From the NCBI RefSeq assembly GCF_020882245.1, contig NC_083598.1, forward strand, positions 59,557,858 through 59,621,857: a stretch of 64,000 nt of DNA, read 5' to 3'. The notes below the pieces were generated by a model. That model had not been told where the DNA came from, searched no databases, and saw only the letters and a list, made by a program, of their open reading frames with translations. The translations under genes were made by a program, and so were the position numbers. This document shows, in pieces, positions 1 through 15,000 of this stretch. The stretch is from Rhopalosiphum padi (taxonomy: Eukaryota > Arthropoda > Insecta > Hemiptera > Aphididae). Every line of letters begins with the position of its first letter. Within the stretch, counting starts at the first letter, position 1.

Positions 1-3000
1 TAGGTGGTTAATATTTGGATTTTCGACGTTTTTTCGATTCAGAATGCAAGTCCGAAGATGCCTAATGCACGCTACATCGTTTTTGAACCCATCGCGTGTA
101 CGCTTCCGTCTTAAAAATACGTATATTTAGTATTTTTGGTGAAAAACGGCGAAAAATGAACAGGGGCCGTGGCCTGCCGTAATGTAAAATAAAAATCTCG
201 ATTATTTCGTGTTTTTTTTCGCGCAAACAGTTTCGGCAACCCGTCTCACGATGTGTGTGAAGTTTCAGAGTTGAAAAATAATTCCTTCCCCCCGAAAACT
301 TGCATACGAGTTTTTTTCAAAAAAGTGGTTTTTACCGTACTTAGGTGGTTAATATTTGGATTTTCGACGTTTTTTCGATTCAGAATGCAAGTCCGAAGAT
401 GCCTAATGCACGCTACATCGTTTTTGAACCCATCGCGTGTACGCTTCCGTCTTAAAAATACGTATATTTAGTATTGTTGGTGAAAAACGGCGAAAAATGA
501 ACAGGGGCCGTGGCCTGCCGTAATGTAAAATAAAAATCTCGATTATTTCGTTTTTTTTTTTCGCACAAACAGTTTCGGCAACCCGTCTCACGATGTGTGT
601 GAAGTTTCAGAGTTGAAAAATAATTCCTTCCCCCCGAAAACTTGCATACGAGTTTTTTTCAAAAAAGTGGTTTTTACCGTACTTAGGTGGTTAATATTTG
701 GATTTTCGACGTTTTTTCGATTCAGAATGCAAGTCCGAAGATGCCTAATGCACACTACATCGTTTTTGAACCCATCGCGTGTACGCTTCCGTCTTAAAAA
801 TACGTATATTTAGTATTTTTGGTGAAAAACGGCGAAAAATGAACAGGGGCCGTGGCCTGCCGTAATGTAAAATAAAAATCTCGATTATTTCGTGTTTTTT
901 TTCGCGCAAACAGTTTCGGCAACCCGTCTCACGATGTGTGTGAAGTTTCAGAGTTGAAAAATAATTCCTTCCCCCCGAAAACTTGCATACGAGTTTTTTT
1001 CAAAAAAGTGGTTTTTACCGTACTTAGGTGGTTAATATTTGGATTTTCGACGTTTTTTCGATTCAGAATGCAAGTCCGAAGATGCCTAATGCACGCTACA
1101 TCGTTTTTGAACCCATCGCGTGTACGCTTCCGTCTTAAAAATACGTATATTTAGTATTTTTGGTGAAAAACGGCGAAAAATGAACAGGGGCCGTGGCCTG
1201 CCGTAATGTAAAATAAAAATCTCGATTATTTCGTTTTTTTTTTCGCACAAACATTTTCGGCAACCCGTCTCACGATGTGTGTGAAGTTTCAGAGTTGAAA
1301 AATAATTCCTTCCCCCCGAAAACTTGCATACGAGTTTTTTTCAAAAAAGTGGTTTTCACCGTACTTAGGTGGTTAATATTTGGATTTTCGACGTTTTTTC
1401 GATTCAGAATGCAAGTCCGAAGATGCCTAATGCACACTACATCGTTTTTGAACCCATCGCGTGTACGCTTCCGTCTTAAAAATACGTATATTTAGTATTT
1501 TTGGTGAAAAACGGCGAAAAATGAACAGGGGCCGTGGCCTGCCGTAATGTAAAATAAAAATCTCGATTATTTCGTGTTTTTTTTCGCGCAAACAGTTTCG
1601 GCAACCCGTCTCACGATGTGTGTGAAGTTTCAGAGTTGAAAAATAATTCCTTCCCCCCGAAAACTTGCATACGAGTTTTTTTCAAAAAAGTGGTTTTTAC
1701 CGTACTTAGGTGGTTAATATTTGGATTTTCGACGTTTTTTCGATTCAGAATGCAAGTCCGAAGATGCCTAATGCACGCTACATCGTTTTTGAACCCATCG
1801 CGTGTACGCTTCCGTCTTAAAAATACGTATATTTAGTATTTTTGGTGAAAAACGGCGAAAAATGAACAGGGGCCGTGGCCTGCCGTAATGTAAAATAAAA
1901 ATCTCGATTATTTCGTGTTTTTTTTCGCGCAAACAGTTTCGGCAACCCGTCTCACGATGTGTGTGAAGTTTCAGAGTTGAAAAATAATTCCTTCCCCCCG
2001 AAAACTTGCATACGAGTTTTTTTCAAAAAAGTGGTTTTTACCGTACTTAGGTGGTTAATATTTGGATTTTCGACGTTTTTTCGATTCAGAATGCAAGTCC
2101 GAAGATGTCTAATGCACGCTACATCGTTTTTGAACCCATCGCGTGTACGCTTCCGTCTTAAAAATACGTATATTTAGTATTTTTGGTGAAAAACGGCGAA
2201 AAATGAACAGGGGCCGTGGCCTGCCGTAATGTAAAATAAAAATCTCGATTATTTCGTGTTTTTTTTCGCGCAAACAGTTTCGGCAACCCGTCTCACGATG
2301 TGTGTGAAGTTTCAGAGTTGAAAAATAATTCCTTCCCCCCGAAAACTTGCATACGAGTTTTTTTCAAAAAAGTGGTTTTTACCGTACTTAGGTGGTTAAT
2401 ATTTGGATTTTCGACGTTTTTTCGATTCAGAATGCAAGTCCGAAGATGCCTAATGCACGCTACATCGTTTTTGAACCCATCGCGTGTACGCTTCCGTCTT
2501 AAAAATACGTATATTTAGTATTGTTGGTGAAAAACGGCGAAAAATGAACAGGGGCCGTGGCCTGCCGTAATGTAAAATAAAAATCTTGATTATTTCGTGT
2601 TTTTTTTCGCGCAAACAGTTTCGGCAACCCGTCTCACGATGTGTGTGAAGTTTCAGAGTTGAAAAATAATTCCTTCCCCCCGAAAACTTGCATACGAGTT
2701 TTTTTCAAAAAAGTGGTTTTTACCGTACTTAGGTGGTTAATATTTGGATTTTCGACGTTTTTTCGATTCAGAATGCAAGTCCGAAGATGTCTAATGCACG
2801 CTACATCGTTTTTGAACCCATCGCGTGTACGCTTCCGTCTTAAAAATACGTATATTTAGTATTTTTGGTGAAAAACGGCGAAAAATGAACAGGGGCCGTG
2901 GCCTGCCGTAATGTAAAATAAAAATCTCGATTATTTCGTGTTTTTTTTCGCGCAAACAGTTTCGGCAACCCGTCTCACGATGTGTGTGAAGTTTCAGAGT

Positions 3001-6000
3001 TGAAAAATAATTCCTTCCCCCCGAAAACTTGCATACGAGTTTTTTTCAAAAAAGTGGTTTTTACCGTACTTAGGTGGTTAATATTTGGATTTTCGACGTT
3101 TTTTTCGATTCAGAATGCAAGTCCGAAGATGCCTAATGCACGCTACATCGTTTTTGAACCCATCGCGTGTACGCTTCCGTCTTAAAAATACGTATATTTA
3201 GTATTTTTGGTGAAAAACGGCGAAAAATGAACAGGGGCCGTGGCCTGCCGTAATGTAAAATAAAAATCTCGATTATTTCGTGTTTTTTTTCGCGCAAACA
3301 GTTTCGGCAACCCGTCTCACGATGTGTGTGAAGTTTCAGAGTTGAAAAATAATTCCTTCCCCCCGAAAACTTGCATACGAGTTTTTTTCAAAAAAGTGGT
3401 TTTTACCGTACTTAGGTGGTTAATATTTGGATTTTCGACGTTTTTTCGATTCAGAATGCAAGTCCGAAGATGCCTAATGCACGCTACATCGTTTTTGAAC
3501 CCATCGCGTGTACGCTTCCGTCTTAAAAATACGTATATTTAGTATTTTTGGTGAAAAACGGCGAAAAATGAACAGGGGCCGTGGCCTGCCGTAATGTAAA
3601 ATAAAAATCTCGATTATTTCGTGTTTTTTTTCGCACAAACAGTTTCGGCAACCCGTCTCACGATGTGTGTGAAGTTTCAGAGTTGAAAAATAATTCCTTC
3701 CCCCCGAAAACTTGCATACGAGTTTTTTTCAAAAAAGTGGTTTTTACCGTACTTAGGTGGTTAATATTTGGATTTTCGACGTTTTTTCGATTCAGAATGC
3801 AAGTCCGAAGATGTCTAATGCACGCTACATCGTTTTTGAACCCATCGCGTGTACGCTTCCGTCTTAAAAATACGTATATTTAGTATTGTTGGTGAAAAAC
3901 GGCGAAAAATGAACAGGGGCCGTGGCCTGCCGTAATGTAAAATAAAAATCTTGATTATTTCGTGTTTTTTTTCGCGCAAACAGTTTCGGCAACCCGTCTC
4001 ACGATGTGTGTGAAGTTTCAGAGTTGAAAAATAATTCCTTCCCCCCGAAAACTTGCATACGAGTTTTTTTCAAAAAAGTGGTTTTTACCGTACTTAGGTG
4101 GTTAATATTTGGATTTTCGACGTTTTTTCGATTCAGAATGCAAGTCCGAAGATGTCTAATGCACGCTACATCGTTTTTGAACCCATCGCGTGTACGCTTC
4201 CGTCTTAAAAATACGTATATTTAGTATTTTTGGTGAAAAACGGCGAAAAATGAACAGGGGCCGTGGCCTGCCGTAATGTAAAATAAAAATCTCGATTATT
4301 TCGTGTTTTTTTTCGCGCAAACAGTTTCGGCAACCCGTCTCACGATGTGTGTGAAGTTTCAGAGTTGAAAAATAATTCCTTCCCCCCGAAAACTTGCATA
4401 CGAGTTTTTTTCAAAAAAGTGGTTTTTACCGTACTTAGGTGGTTAATATTTGGATTTTCGACGTTTTTTCGATTCAGAATGCAAGTCCGAAGATGCCTAA
4501 TGCACGCTACATCGTTTTTGAACCCATCGCGTGTACGCTTCCGTCTTAAAAATACGTATATTTAGTATTTTTGGTGAAAAACGGCGAAAAATGAACAGGG
4601 GCCGTGGCCTGCCGTAATGTAAAATAAAAATCTCGATTATTTCGTGTTTTTTTTCGCGCAAACAGTTTCGGCAACCCGTCTCACGATGTGTGTGAAGTTT
4701 CAGAGTTGAAAAATAATTCCTTCCCCCCGAAAACTTGCATACGAGTTTTTTTCAAAAAAGTGGTTTTTACCGTACTTAGGTGGTTAATATTTGGATTTTC
4801 GACGTTTTTTCGATTCAGAATGCAAGTCCGAAGATGCCTAATGCACGCTACATCGTTTTTGAACCCATCGCGTGTACGCTTCCGTCTTAAAAATACGTAT
4901 ATTTAGTATTTTTGGTGAAAAACGGCGAAAAATGAACAGGGGCCGTGGCCTGCCGTAATGTAAAATAAAAATCTCGATTATTTCGTGTTTTTTTTCGCAC
5001 AAACAGTTTCGGCAACCCGTCTCACGATGTGTGTGAAGTTTCAGAGTTGAAAAATAATTCCTTCCCCCCGAAAACTTGCATACGAGTTTTTTTCAAAAAA
5101 GTGGTTTTCACCGTACTTAGGTGGTTAATATTTGGATTTTCGACGTTTTTTCGATTCAGAATGCAAGTCCGAAGATGCCTAATGCACGCTACATCGTTTT
5201 TGAACCCATCGCGTGTACGCTTCCGTCTTAAAAATACGTATATTTAGTATTTTTGGTGAAAAACGGCGAAAAATGAACAGGGGCCGTGGCCTGCCGTAAT
5301 GTAAAATAAAAATCTCGATTATTTCGTGTTTTTTTTCGCGCAAACAGTTTCGGCAACCCGTCTCACGATGTGTGTGAAGTTTCAGAGTTGAAAAATAATT
5401 CCTTCCCCCCGAAAACTTGCATACGAGTTTTTTTCAAAAAAGTGGTTTTTACCGTACTTAGGTGGTTAATATTTGGATTTTCGACGTTTTTTCGATTCAG
5501 AATGCAAGTCCGAAGATGCCTAATGCACGCTACATCGTTTTTGAACCCATCGCGTGTACGCTTCCGTCTTAAAAATACGTATATTTAGTATTGTTGGTGA
5601 AAAACGGCGAAAAATGAACAGGGGCCGTGGCCTGCCGTAATGTAAAATAAAAATCTCGATTATTTCGTTTTTTTTTTTCGCGCAAACAGTTTCGGCAACC
5701 CGTCTCACGATGTGTGTGAAGTTTCAGAGTTGAAAAATAATTCCTTCCCCCCGAAAACTTGCATACGAGTTTTTTTCAAAAAAGTGGTTTTTACCGTACT
5801 TAGGTGGTTAATATTTGGATTTTCGACGTTTTTTCGATTCAGAATGCAAGTCCGAAGATGCCTAATGCACACTACATCGTTTTTGAACCCATCGCGTGTA
5901 CGCTTCCGTCTTAAAAATACGTATATTTAGTATTTTTGGTGAAAAACGGCGAAAAATGAACAGGGGCCGTGGCCTGCCGTAATGTAAAATAAAAATCTCG

Positions 6001-9000
6001 ATTATTTCGTGTTTTTTTTCGCGCAAACAGTTTCGGCAACCCGTCTCACGATGTGTGTGAAGTTTCAGAGTTGAAAAATAATTCCTTCCCCCCGAAAACT
6101 TGCATACGAGTTTTTTTCAAAAAAGTGGTTTTTACCGTACTTAGGTGGTTAATATTTGGATTTTCGACGTTTTTTCGATTCAGAATGCAAGTCCGAAGAT
6201 GCCTAATGCACGCTACATCGTTTTTGAACCCATCGCGTGTACGCTTCCGTCTTAAAAATACGTATATTTAGTATTTTTGGTGAAAAACGGCGAAAAATGA
6301 ACAGGGGCCGTGGCCTGCCGTAATGTAAAATAAAAATCTCGATTATTTCGTGTTTTTTTTCGCGCAAACAGTTTCGGCAACCCGTCTCACGATGTGTGTG
6401 AAGTTTCAGAGTTGAAAAATAATTCCTTCCCCCCGAAAACTTGCATACGAGTTTTTTTCAAAAAAGTGGTTTTTACCGTACTTAGGTGGTTAATATTTGG
6501 ATTTTCGACGTTTTTTCGATTCAGAATGCAAGTCCGAAGATGTCTAATGCACGCTACATCGTTTTTGAACCCATCGCGTGTACGCTTCCGTCTTAAAAAT
6601 ACGTATATTTAGTATTTTTGGTGAAAAACGGCGAAAAATGAACAGGGGCCGTGGCCTGCCGTAATGTAAAATAAAAATCTCGATTATTTCGTGTTTTTTT
6701 TCGCGCAAACAGTTTCGGCAACCCGTCTCACGATGTGTGTGAAGTTTCAGAGTTGAAAAATAATTCCTTCCCCCCGAAAACTTGCATACGAGTTTTTTTC
6801 AAAAAAGTGGTTTTCACCGTACTTAGGTGGTTAATATTTGGATTTTCGACGTTTTTTCGATTCAGAATGCAAGTCCGAAGATGCCTAATGCACGCTACAT
6901 CGTTTTTGAACCCATCGCGTGTACGCTTCCGTCTTAAAAATACGTATATTTAGTATTTTTGGTGAAAAACGGCGAAAAATGAACAGGGGCCGTGGCCTGC
7001 CGTAATGTAAAATAAAAATCTCGATTATTTCGTGTTTTTTTTCGCGCAAACAGTTTCGGCAACCCGTCTCACGATGTGTGTGAAGTTTCAGAGTTGAAAA
7101 ATAATTCCTTCCCCCCGAAAACTTGCATACGAGTTTTTTTCAAAAAAGTGGTTTTCACCGTACTTAGGTGGTTAATATTTGGATTTTCGACGTTTTTTCG
7201 ATTCAGAATGCAAGTCCGAAGATGCCTAATGCACGCTACATCGTTTTTGAACCCATCGCGTGTACGCTTCCGTCTTAAAAATACGTATATTTAGTATTGT
7301 TGGTGAAAAACGGCGAAAAATGAACAGGGGCCGTGGCCTGCCGTAATGTAAAATAAAAATCTCGATAATTTCGTGTTTTTTTTCGCACAAACAGTTTCGG
7401 CAACCCGTCTCACGATGTGTGTGAAGTTTCAGAGTTGAAAAATAATTCCTTCCCCCCGAAAACTTGCATACGAGTTTTTTTCAAAAAAGTGGTTTTTACC
7501 GTACTTAGGTGGTTAATATTTGGATTTTCGACGTTTTTTTCGATTCAGAATGCAAGTCCGAAGATGTCTAATGCACGCTACATCGTTTTTGAACCCATCG
7601 CGTGTACGCTTCCGTCTTAAAAATACGTATATTTAGTATTTTTGGTGAAAAACGGCGAAAAATGAACAGGGGCCGTGGCCTGCCGTAATGTAAAATAAAA
7701 ATCTCGATTATTTCGTGTTTTTTTTCGCGCAAACAGTTTCGGCAACCCGTCTCACGATGTGTGTGAAGTTTCAGAGTTGAAAAATAATTCCTTCCCCCCG
7801 AAAACTTGCATACGAGTTTTTTTCAAAAAAGTGGTTTTTACCGTACTTAGGTGGTTAATATTTGGATTTTCGACGTTTTTTCGATTCAGAATGCAAGTCC
7901 GAAGATGCCTAATGCACGCTACATCGTTTTTGAACCCATCGCGTGTACGCTTCCGTCTTAAAAATACGTATATTTAGTATTTTTGGTGAAAAACGGCGAA
8001 AAATGAACAGGGGCCGTGGCCTGCCGTAATGTAAAATAAAAATCTCGATAATTTCGTGTTTTTTTTCGCACAAACAGTTTCGGCAACCCGTCTCACGATG
8101 TGTGTGAAGTTTCAGAGTTGAAAAATAATTCCTTCCCCCCGAAAACTTGCATACGAGTTTTTTTCAAAAAAGTGGTTTTCACCGTACTTAGGTGGTTAAT
8201 ATTTGGATTTTCGACGTTTTTTCGATTCAGAATGCAAGTCCGAAGATGCCTAATGCACGCTACATCGTTTTTGAACCCATCGCGTGTACGCTTCCGTCTT
8301 AAAAATACGTATATTTAGTATTTTTGGTGAAAAACGGCGAAAAATGAACAGGGGCCGTGGCCTGCCGTAATGTAAAATAAAAATCTCGATTATTTCGTGT
8401 TTTTTTTCGCGCAAACAGTTTCGGCAACCCGTCTCACGATGTGTGTGAAGTTTCAGAGTTGAAAAATAATTCCTTCCCCCCGAAAACTTGCATACGAGTT
8501 TTTTTCAAAAAAGTGGTTTTTACCGTACTTAGGTGGTTAATATTTGGATTTTCGACGTTTTTTCGATTCAGAATGCAAGTCCGAAGATGCCTAATGCACG
8601 CTACATCGTTTTTGAACCCATCGCGTGTACGCTTCCGTCTTAAAAATACGTATATTTAGTATTGTTGGTGAAAAACGGCGAAAAATGAACAGGGGCCGTG
8701 GCCTGCCGTAATGTAAAATAAAAATCTCGATTATTTCGTTTTTTTTTTTCGCGCAAACAGTTTCGGCAACCCGTCTCACGATGTGTGTGAAGTTTCAGAG
8801 TTGAAAAATAATTCCTTCCCCCCGAAAACTTGCATACGAGTTTTTTTCAAAAAAGTGGTTTTTACCGTACTTAGGTGGTTAATATTTGGATTTTCGACGT
8901 TTTTTCGATTCAGAATGCAAGTCCGAAGATGCCTAATGCACAATACATCGTTTTTGAACCCATCGCGTGTACGCTTCCGTCTTAAAAATACGTATATTTA

Positions 9001-12000
9001 GTATTTTTGGTGAAAAACGGCGAAAAATGAACAGGGGCCGTGGCCTGCCGTAATGTAAAATAAAAATCTCGATTATTTCGTGTTTTTTTTCGCGCAAACA
9101 GTTTCGGCAACCCGTCTCACGATGTGTGTGAAGTTTCAGAGTTGAAAAATAATTCCTTCCCCCCGAAAACTTGCATACGAGTTTTTTTCAAAAAAGTGGT
9201 TTTTACCGTACTTAGGTGGTTAATATTTGGATTTTCGACGTTTTTTCGATTCAGAATGCAAGTCCGAAGATGCCTAATGCACGCTACATCGTTTTTGAAC
9301 CCATCGCGTGTACGCTTCCGTCTTAAAAATACGTATATTTAGTATTTTTGGTGAAAAACGGCGAAAAATGAACAGGGGCCGTGGCCTGCCGTAATGTAAA
9401 ATAAAAATCTCGATTATTTCGTTTTTTTTTTCGCACAAACATTTTCGGCAACCCGTCTCACGATGTGTGTGAAGTTTCAGAGTTGAAAAATAATTCCTTC
9501 CCCCCGAAAACTTGCATACGAGTTTTTTTCAAAAAAGTGGTTTTCACCGTACTTAGGTGGTTAATATTTGGATTTTCGACGTTTTTTCGATTCAGAATGC
9601 AAGTCCGAAGATGCCTAATGCACACTACATCGTTTTTGAACCCATCGCGTGTACGCTTCCGTCTTAAAAATACGTATATTTAGTATTTTTGGTGAAAAAC
9701 GGCGAAAAATGAACAGGGGCCGTGGCCTGCCGTAATGTAAAATAAAAATCTCGATTATTTCGTGTTTTTTTTCGCGCAAACAGTTTCGGCAACCCGTCTC
9801 ACGATGTGTGTGAAGTTTCAGAGTTGAAAAATAATTCCTTCCCCCCGAAAACTTGCATACGAGTTTTTTTCAAAAAAGTGGTTTTTACCGTACTTAGGTG
9901 GTTAATATTTGGATTTTCGACGTTTTTTCGATTCAGAATGCAAGTCCGAAGATGCCTAATGCACGCTACATCGTTTTTGAACCCATCGCGTGTACGCTTC
10001 CGTCTTAAAAATACGTATATTTAGTATTTTTGGTGAAAAACGGCGAAAAATGAACAGGGGCCGTGGCCTGCCGTAATGTAAAATAAAAATCTCGATTATT
10101 TCGTGTTTTTTTTCGCGCAAACAGTTTCGGCAACCCGTCTCACGATGTGTGTGAAGTTTCAGAGTTGAAAAATAATTCCTTCCCCCCGAAAACTTGCATA
10201 CGAGTTTTTTTCAAAAAAGTGGTTTTTACCGTACTTAGGTGGTTAATATTTGGATTTTCGACGTTTTTTCGATTCAGAATGCAAGTCCGAAGATGTCTAA
10301 TGCACGCTACATCGTTTTTGAACCCATCGCGTGTACGCTTCCGTCTTAAAAATACGTATATTTAGTATTTTTGGTGAAAAACGGCGAAAAATGAACAGGG
10401 GCCGTGGCCTGCCGTAATGTAAAATAAAAATCTCGATTATTTCGTGTTTTTTTTCGCGCAAACAGTTTCGGCAACCCGTCTCACGATGTGTGTGAAGTTT
10501 CAGAGTTGAAAAATAATTCCTTCCCCCCGAAAACTTGCATACGAGTTTTTTTCAAAAAAGTGGTTTTTACCGTACTTAGGTGGTTAATATTTGGATTTTC
10601 GACGTTTTTTTCGATTCAGAATGCAAGTCCGAAGATGCCTAATGCACGCTACATCGTTTTTGAACCCATCGCGTGTACGCTTCCGTCTTAAAAATACGTA
10701 TATTTAGTATTGTTGGTGAAAAACGGCGAAAAATGAACAGGGGCCGTGGCCTGCCGTAATGTAAAATAAAAATCTTGATTATTTCGTGTTTTTTTTCGCG
10801 CAAACAGTTTCGGCAACCCGTCTCACGATGTGTGTGAAGTTTCAGAGTTGAAAAATAATTCCTTCCCCCCGAAAACTTGCATACGAGTTTTTTTCAAAAA
10901 AGTGGTTTTTACCGTACTTAGGTGGTTAATATTTGGATTTTCGACGTTTTTTTCGATTCAGAATGCAAGTCCGAAGATGTCTAATGCACGCTACATCGTT
11001 TTTGAACCCATCGCGTGTACGCTTCCGTCTTAAAAATACGTATATTTAGTATTTTTGGTGAAAAACGGCGAAAAATGAACAGGGGCCGTGGCCTGCCGTA
11101 ATGTAAAATAAAAATCTCGATTATTTCGTGTTTTTTTTCGCGCAAACAGTTTCGGCAACCCGTCTCACGATGTGTGTGAAGTTTCAGAGTTGAAAAATAA
11201 TTCCTTCCCCCCGAAAACTTGCATACGAGTTTTTTTCAAAAAAGTGGTTTTTACCGTACTTAGGTGGTTAATATTTGGATTTTCGACGTTTTTTCGATTC
11301 AGAATGCAAGTCCGAAGATGCCTAATGCACGCTACATCGTTTTTGAACCCATCGCGTGTACGCTTCCGTCTTAAAAATACGTATATTTAGTATTTTTGGT
11401 GAAAAACGGCGAAAAATGAACAGGGGCCGTGGCCTGCCGTAATGTAAAATAAAAATCTCGATTATTTCGTGTTTTTTTTCGCACAAACAGTTTCGGCAAC
11501 CCGTCTCACGATGTGTGTGAAGTTTCAGAGTTGAAAAATAATTCCTTCCCCCCGAAAACTTGCATACGAGTTTTTTTCAAAAAAGTGGTTTTTACCGTAC
11601 TTAGGTGGTTAATATTTGGATTTTCGACGTTTTTTCGATTCAGAATGCAAGTCCGAAGATGTCTAATGCACGCTACATCGTTTTTGAACCCATCGCGTGT
11701 ACGCTTCCGTCTTAAAAATACGTATATTTAGTATTGTTGGTGAAAAACGGCGAAAAATGAACAGGGGCCGTGGCCTGCCGTAATGTAAAATAAAAATCTT
11801 GATTATTTCGTGTTTTTTTTCGCGCAAACAGTTTCGGCAACCCGTCTCACGATGTGTGTGAAGTTTCAGAGTTGAAAAATAATTCCTTCCCCCCGAAAAC
11901 TTGCATACGAGTTTTTTTCAAAAAAGTGGTTTTTACCGTACTTAGGTGGTTAATATTTGGATTTTCGACGTTTTTTCGATTCAGAATGCAAGTCCGAAGA

Positions 12001-15000
12001 TGTCTAATGCACGCTACATCGTTTTTGAACCCATCGCGTGTACGCTTCCGTCTTAAAAATACGTATATTTAGTATTTTTGGTGAAAAACGGCGAAAAATG
12101 AACAGGGGCCGTGGCCTGCCGTAATGTAAAATAAAAATCTCGATTATTTCGTGTTTTTTTTCGCGCAAACAGTTTCGGCAACCCGTCTCACGATGTGTGT
12201 GAAGTTTCAGAGTTGAAAAATAATTCCTTCCCCCCGAAAACTTGCATACGAGTTTTTTTCAAAAAAGTGGTTTTTACCGTACTTAGGTGGTTAATATTTG
12301 GATTTTCGACGTTTTTTCGATTCAGAATGCAAGTCCGAAGATGCCTAATGCACGCTACATCGTTTTTGAACCCATCGCGTGTACGCTTCCGTCTTAAAAA
12401 TACGTATATTTAGTATTTTTGGTGAAAAACAGCGAAAAATGAACAGGGGCCGTGGCCTGCCGTAATGTAAAATAAAAATCTCGATTATTTCGTGTTTTTT
12501 TTCGCGCAAACAGTTTCGGCAACCCGTCTCACGATGTGTGTGAAGTTTCAGAGTTGAAAAATAATTCCTTCCCCCCGAAAACTTGCATACGAGTTTTTTT
12601 CAAAAAAGTGGTTTTTACCGTACTTAGGTGGTTAATATTTGGATTTTCGACGTTTTTTCGATTCAGAATGCAAGTCCGAAGATGCCTAATGCACGCTACA
12701 TCGTTTTTGAACCCATCGCGTGTACGCTTCCGTCTTAAAAATACGTATATTTAGTATTTTTGGTGAAAAACGGCGAAAAATGAACAGGGGCCGTGGCCTG
12801 CCGTAATGTAAAATAAAAATCTCGATTATTTCGTGTTTTTTTTCGCACAAACAGTTTCGGCAACCCGTCTCACGATGTGTGTGAAGTTTCAGAGTTGAAA
12901 AATAATTCCTTCCCCCCGAAAACTTGCATACGAGTTTTTTTCAAAAAAGTGGTTTTCACCGTACTTAGGTGGTTAATATTTGGATTTTCGACGTTTTTTC
13001 GATTCAGAATGCAAGTCCGAAGATGCCTAATGCACGCTACATCGTTTTTGAACCCATCGCGTGTACGCTTCCGTCTTAAAAATACGTATATTTAGTATTT
13101 TTGGTGAAAAACGGCGAAAAATGAACAGGGGCCGTGGCCTGCCGTAATGTAAAATAAAAATCTCGATTATTTCGTGTTTTTTTTCGCGCAAACAGTTTCG
13201 GCAACCCGTCTCACGATGTGTGTGAAGTTTCAGAGTTGAAAAATAATTCCTTCCCCCCGAAAACTTGCATACGAGTTTTTTTCAAAAAAGTGGTTTTTAC
13301 CGTACTTAGGTGGTTAATATTTGGATTTTCGACGTTTTTTCGATTCAGAATGCAAGTCCGAAGATGTCTAATGCACGCTACATCGTTTTTGAACCCATCG
13401 CGTGTACGCTTCCGTCTTAAAAATACGTATATTTAGTATTGTTGGTGAAAAACGGCGAAAAATGAACAGGGGCCGTGGCCTGCCGTAATGTAAAATAAAA
13501 ATCTTGATTATTTCGTGTTTTTTTTCGCGCAAACAGTTTCGGCAACCCGTCTCACGATGTGTGTGAAGTTTCAGAGTTGAAAAATAATTCCTTCCCCCCG
13601 AAAACTTGCATACGAGTTTTTTTCAAAAAAGTGGTTTTTACCGTACTTAGGTGGTTAATATTTGGATTTTCGACGTTTTTTCGATTCAGAATGCAAGTCC
13701 GAAGATGTCTAATGCACGCTACATCGTTTTTGAACCCATCGCGTGTACGCTTCCGTCTTAAAAATACGTATATTTAGTATTTTTGGTGAAAAACGGCGAA
13801 AAATGAACAGGGGCCGTGGCCTGCCGTAATGTAAAATAAAAATCTCGATTATTTCGTGTTTTTTTTCGCGCAAACAGTTTCGGCAACCCGTCTCACGATG
13901 TGTGTGAAGTTTCAGAGTTGAAAAATAATTCCTTCCCCCCGAAAACTTGCATACGAGTTTTTTTCAAAAAAGTGGTTTTTACCGTACTTAGGTGGTTAAT
14001 ATTTGGATTTTCGACGTTTTTTCGATTCAGAATGCAAGTCCGAAGATGCCTAATGCACGCTACATCGTTTTTGAACCCATCGCGTGTACGCTTCCGTCTT
14101 AAAAATACGTATATTTAGTATTTTTGGTGAAAAACGGCGAAAAATGAACAGGGGCCGTGGCCTGCCGTAATGTAAAATAAAAATCTCGATTATTTCGTGT
14201 TTTTTTTCGCGCAAACAGTTTCGGCAACCCGTCTCACGATGTGTGTGAAGTTTCAGAGTTGAAAAATAATTCCTTCCCCCCGAAAACTTGCATACGAGTT
14301 TTTTTCAAAAAAGTGGTTTTTACCGTACTTAGGTGGTTAATATTTGGATTTTCGACGTTTTTTCGATTCAGAATGCAAGTCCGAAGATGCCTAATGCACG
14401 CTACATCGTTTTTGAACCCATCGCGTGTACGCTTCCGTCTTAAAAATACGTATATTTAGTATTTTTGGTGAAAAACGGCGAAAAATGAACAGGGGCCGTG
14501 GCCTGCCGTAATGTAAAATAAAAATCTCGATTATTTCGTGTTTTTTTTCGCACAAACAGTTTCGGCAACCCGTCTCACGATGTGTGTGAAGTTTCAGAGT
14601 TGAAAAATAATTCCTTCCCCCCGAAAACTTGCATACGAGTTTTTTTCAAAAAAGTGGTTTTCACCGTACTTAGGTGGTTAATATTTGGATTTTCGACGTT
14701 TTTTCGATTCAGAATGCAAGTCCGAAGATGCCTAATGCACGCTACATCGTTTTTGAACCCATCGCGTGTACGCTTCCGTCTTAAAAATACGTATATTTAG
14801 TATTTTTGGTGAAAAACGGCGAAAAATGAACAGGGGCCGTGGCCTGCCGTAATGTAAAATAAAAATCTCGATTATTTCGTGTTTTTTTTCGCGCAAACAG
14901 TTTCGGCAACCCGTCTCACGATGTGTGTGAAGTTTCAGAGTTGAAAAATAATTCCTTCCCCCCGAAAACTTGCATACGAGTTTTTTTCAAAAAAGTGGTT

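Noticed and set aside
1232..1276. CENP-B box-like sequence in the satellite (tttcggcaacccg)
   Set aside because: It has TTCG and CCCG elements, but the spacing and orientation do not match the TTCGnnnnAnnCGGG pattern on either strand.
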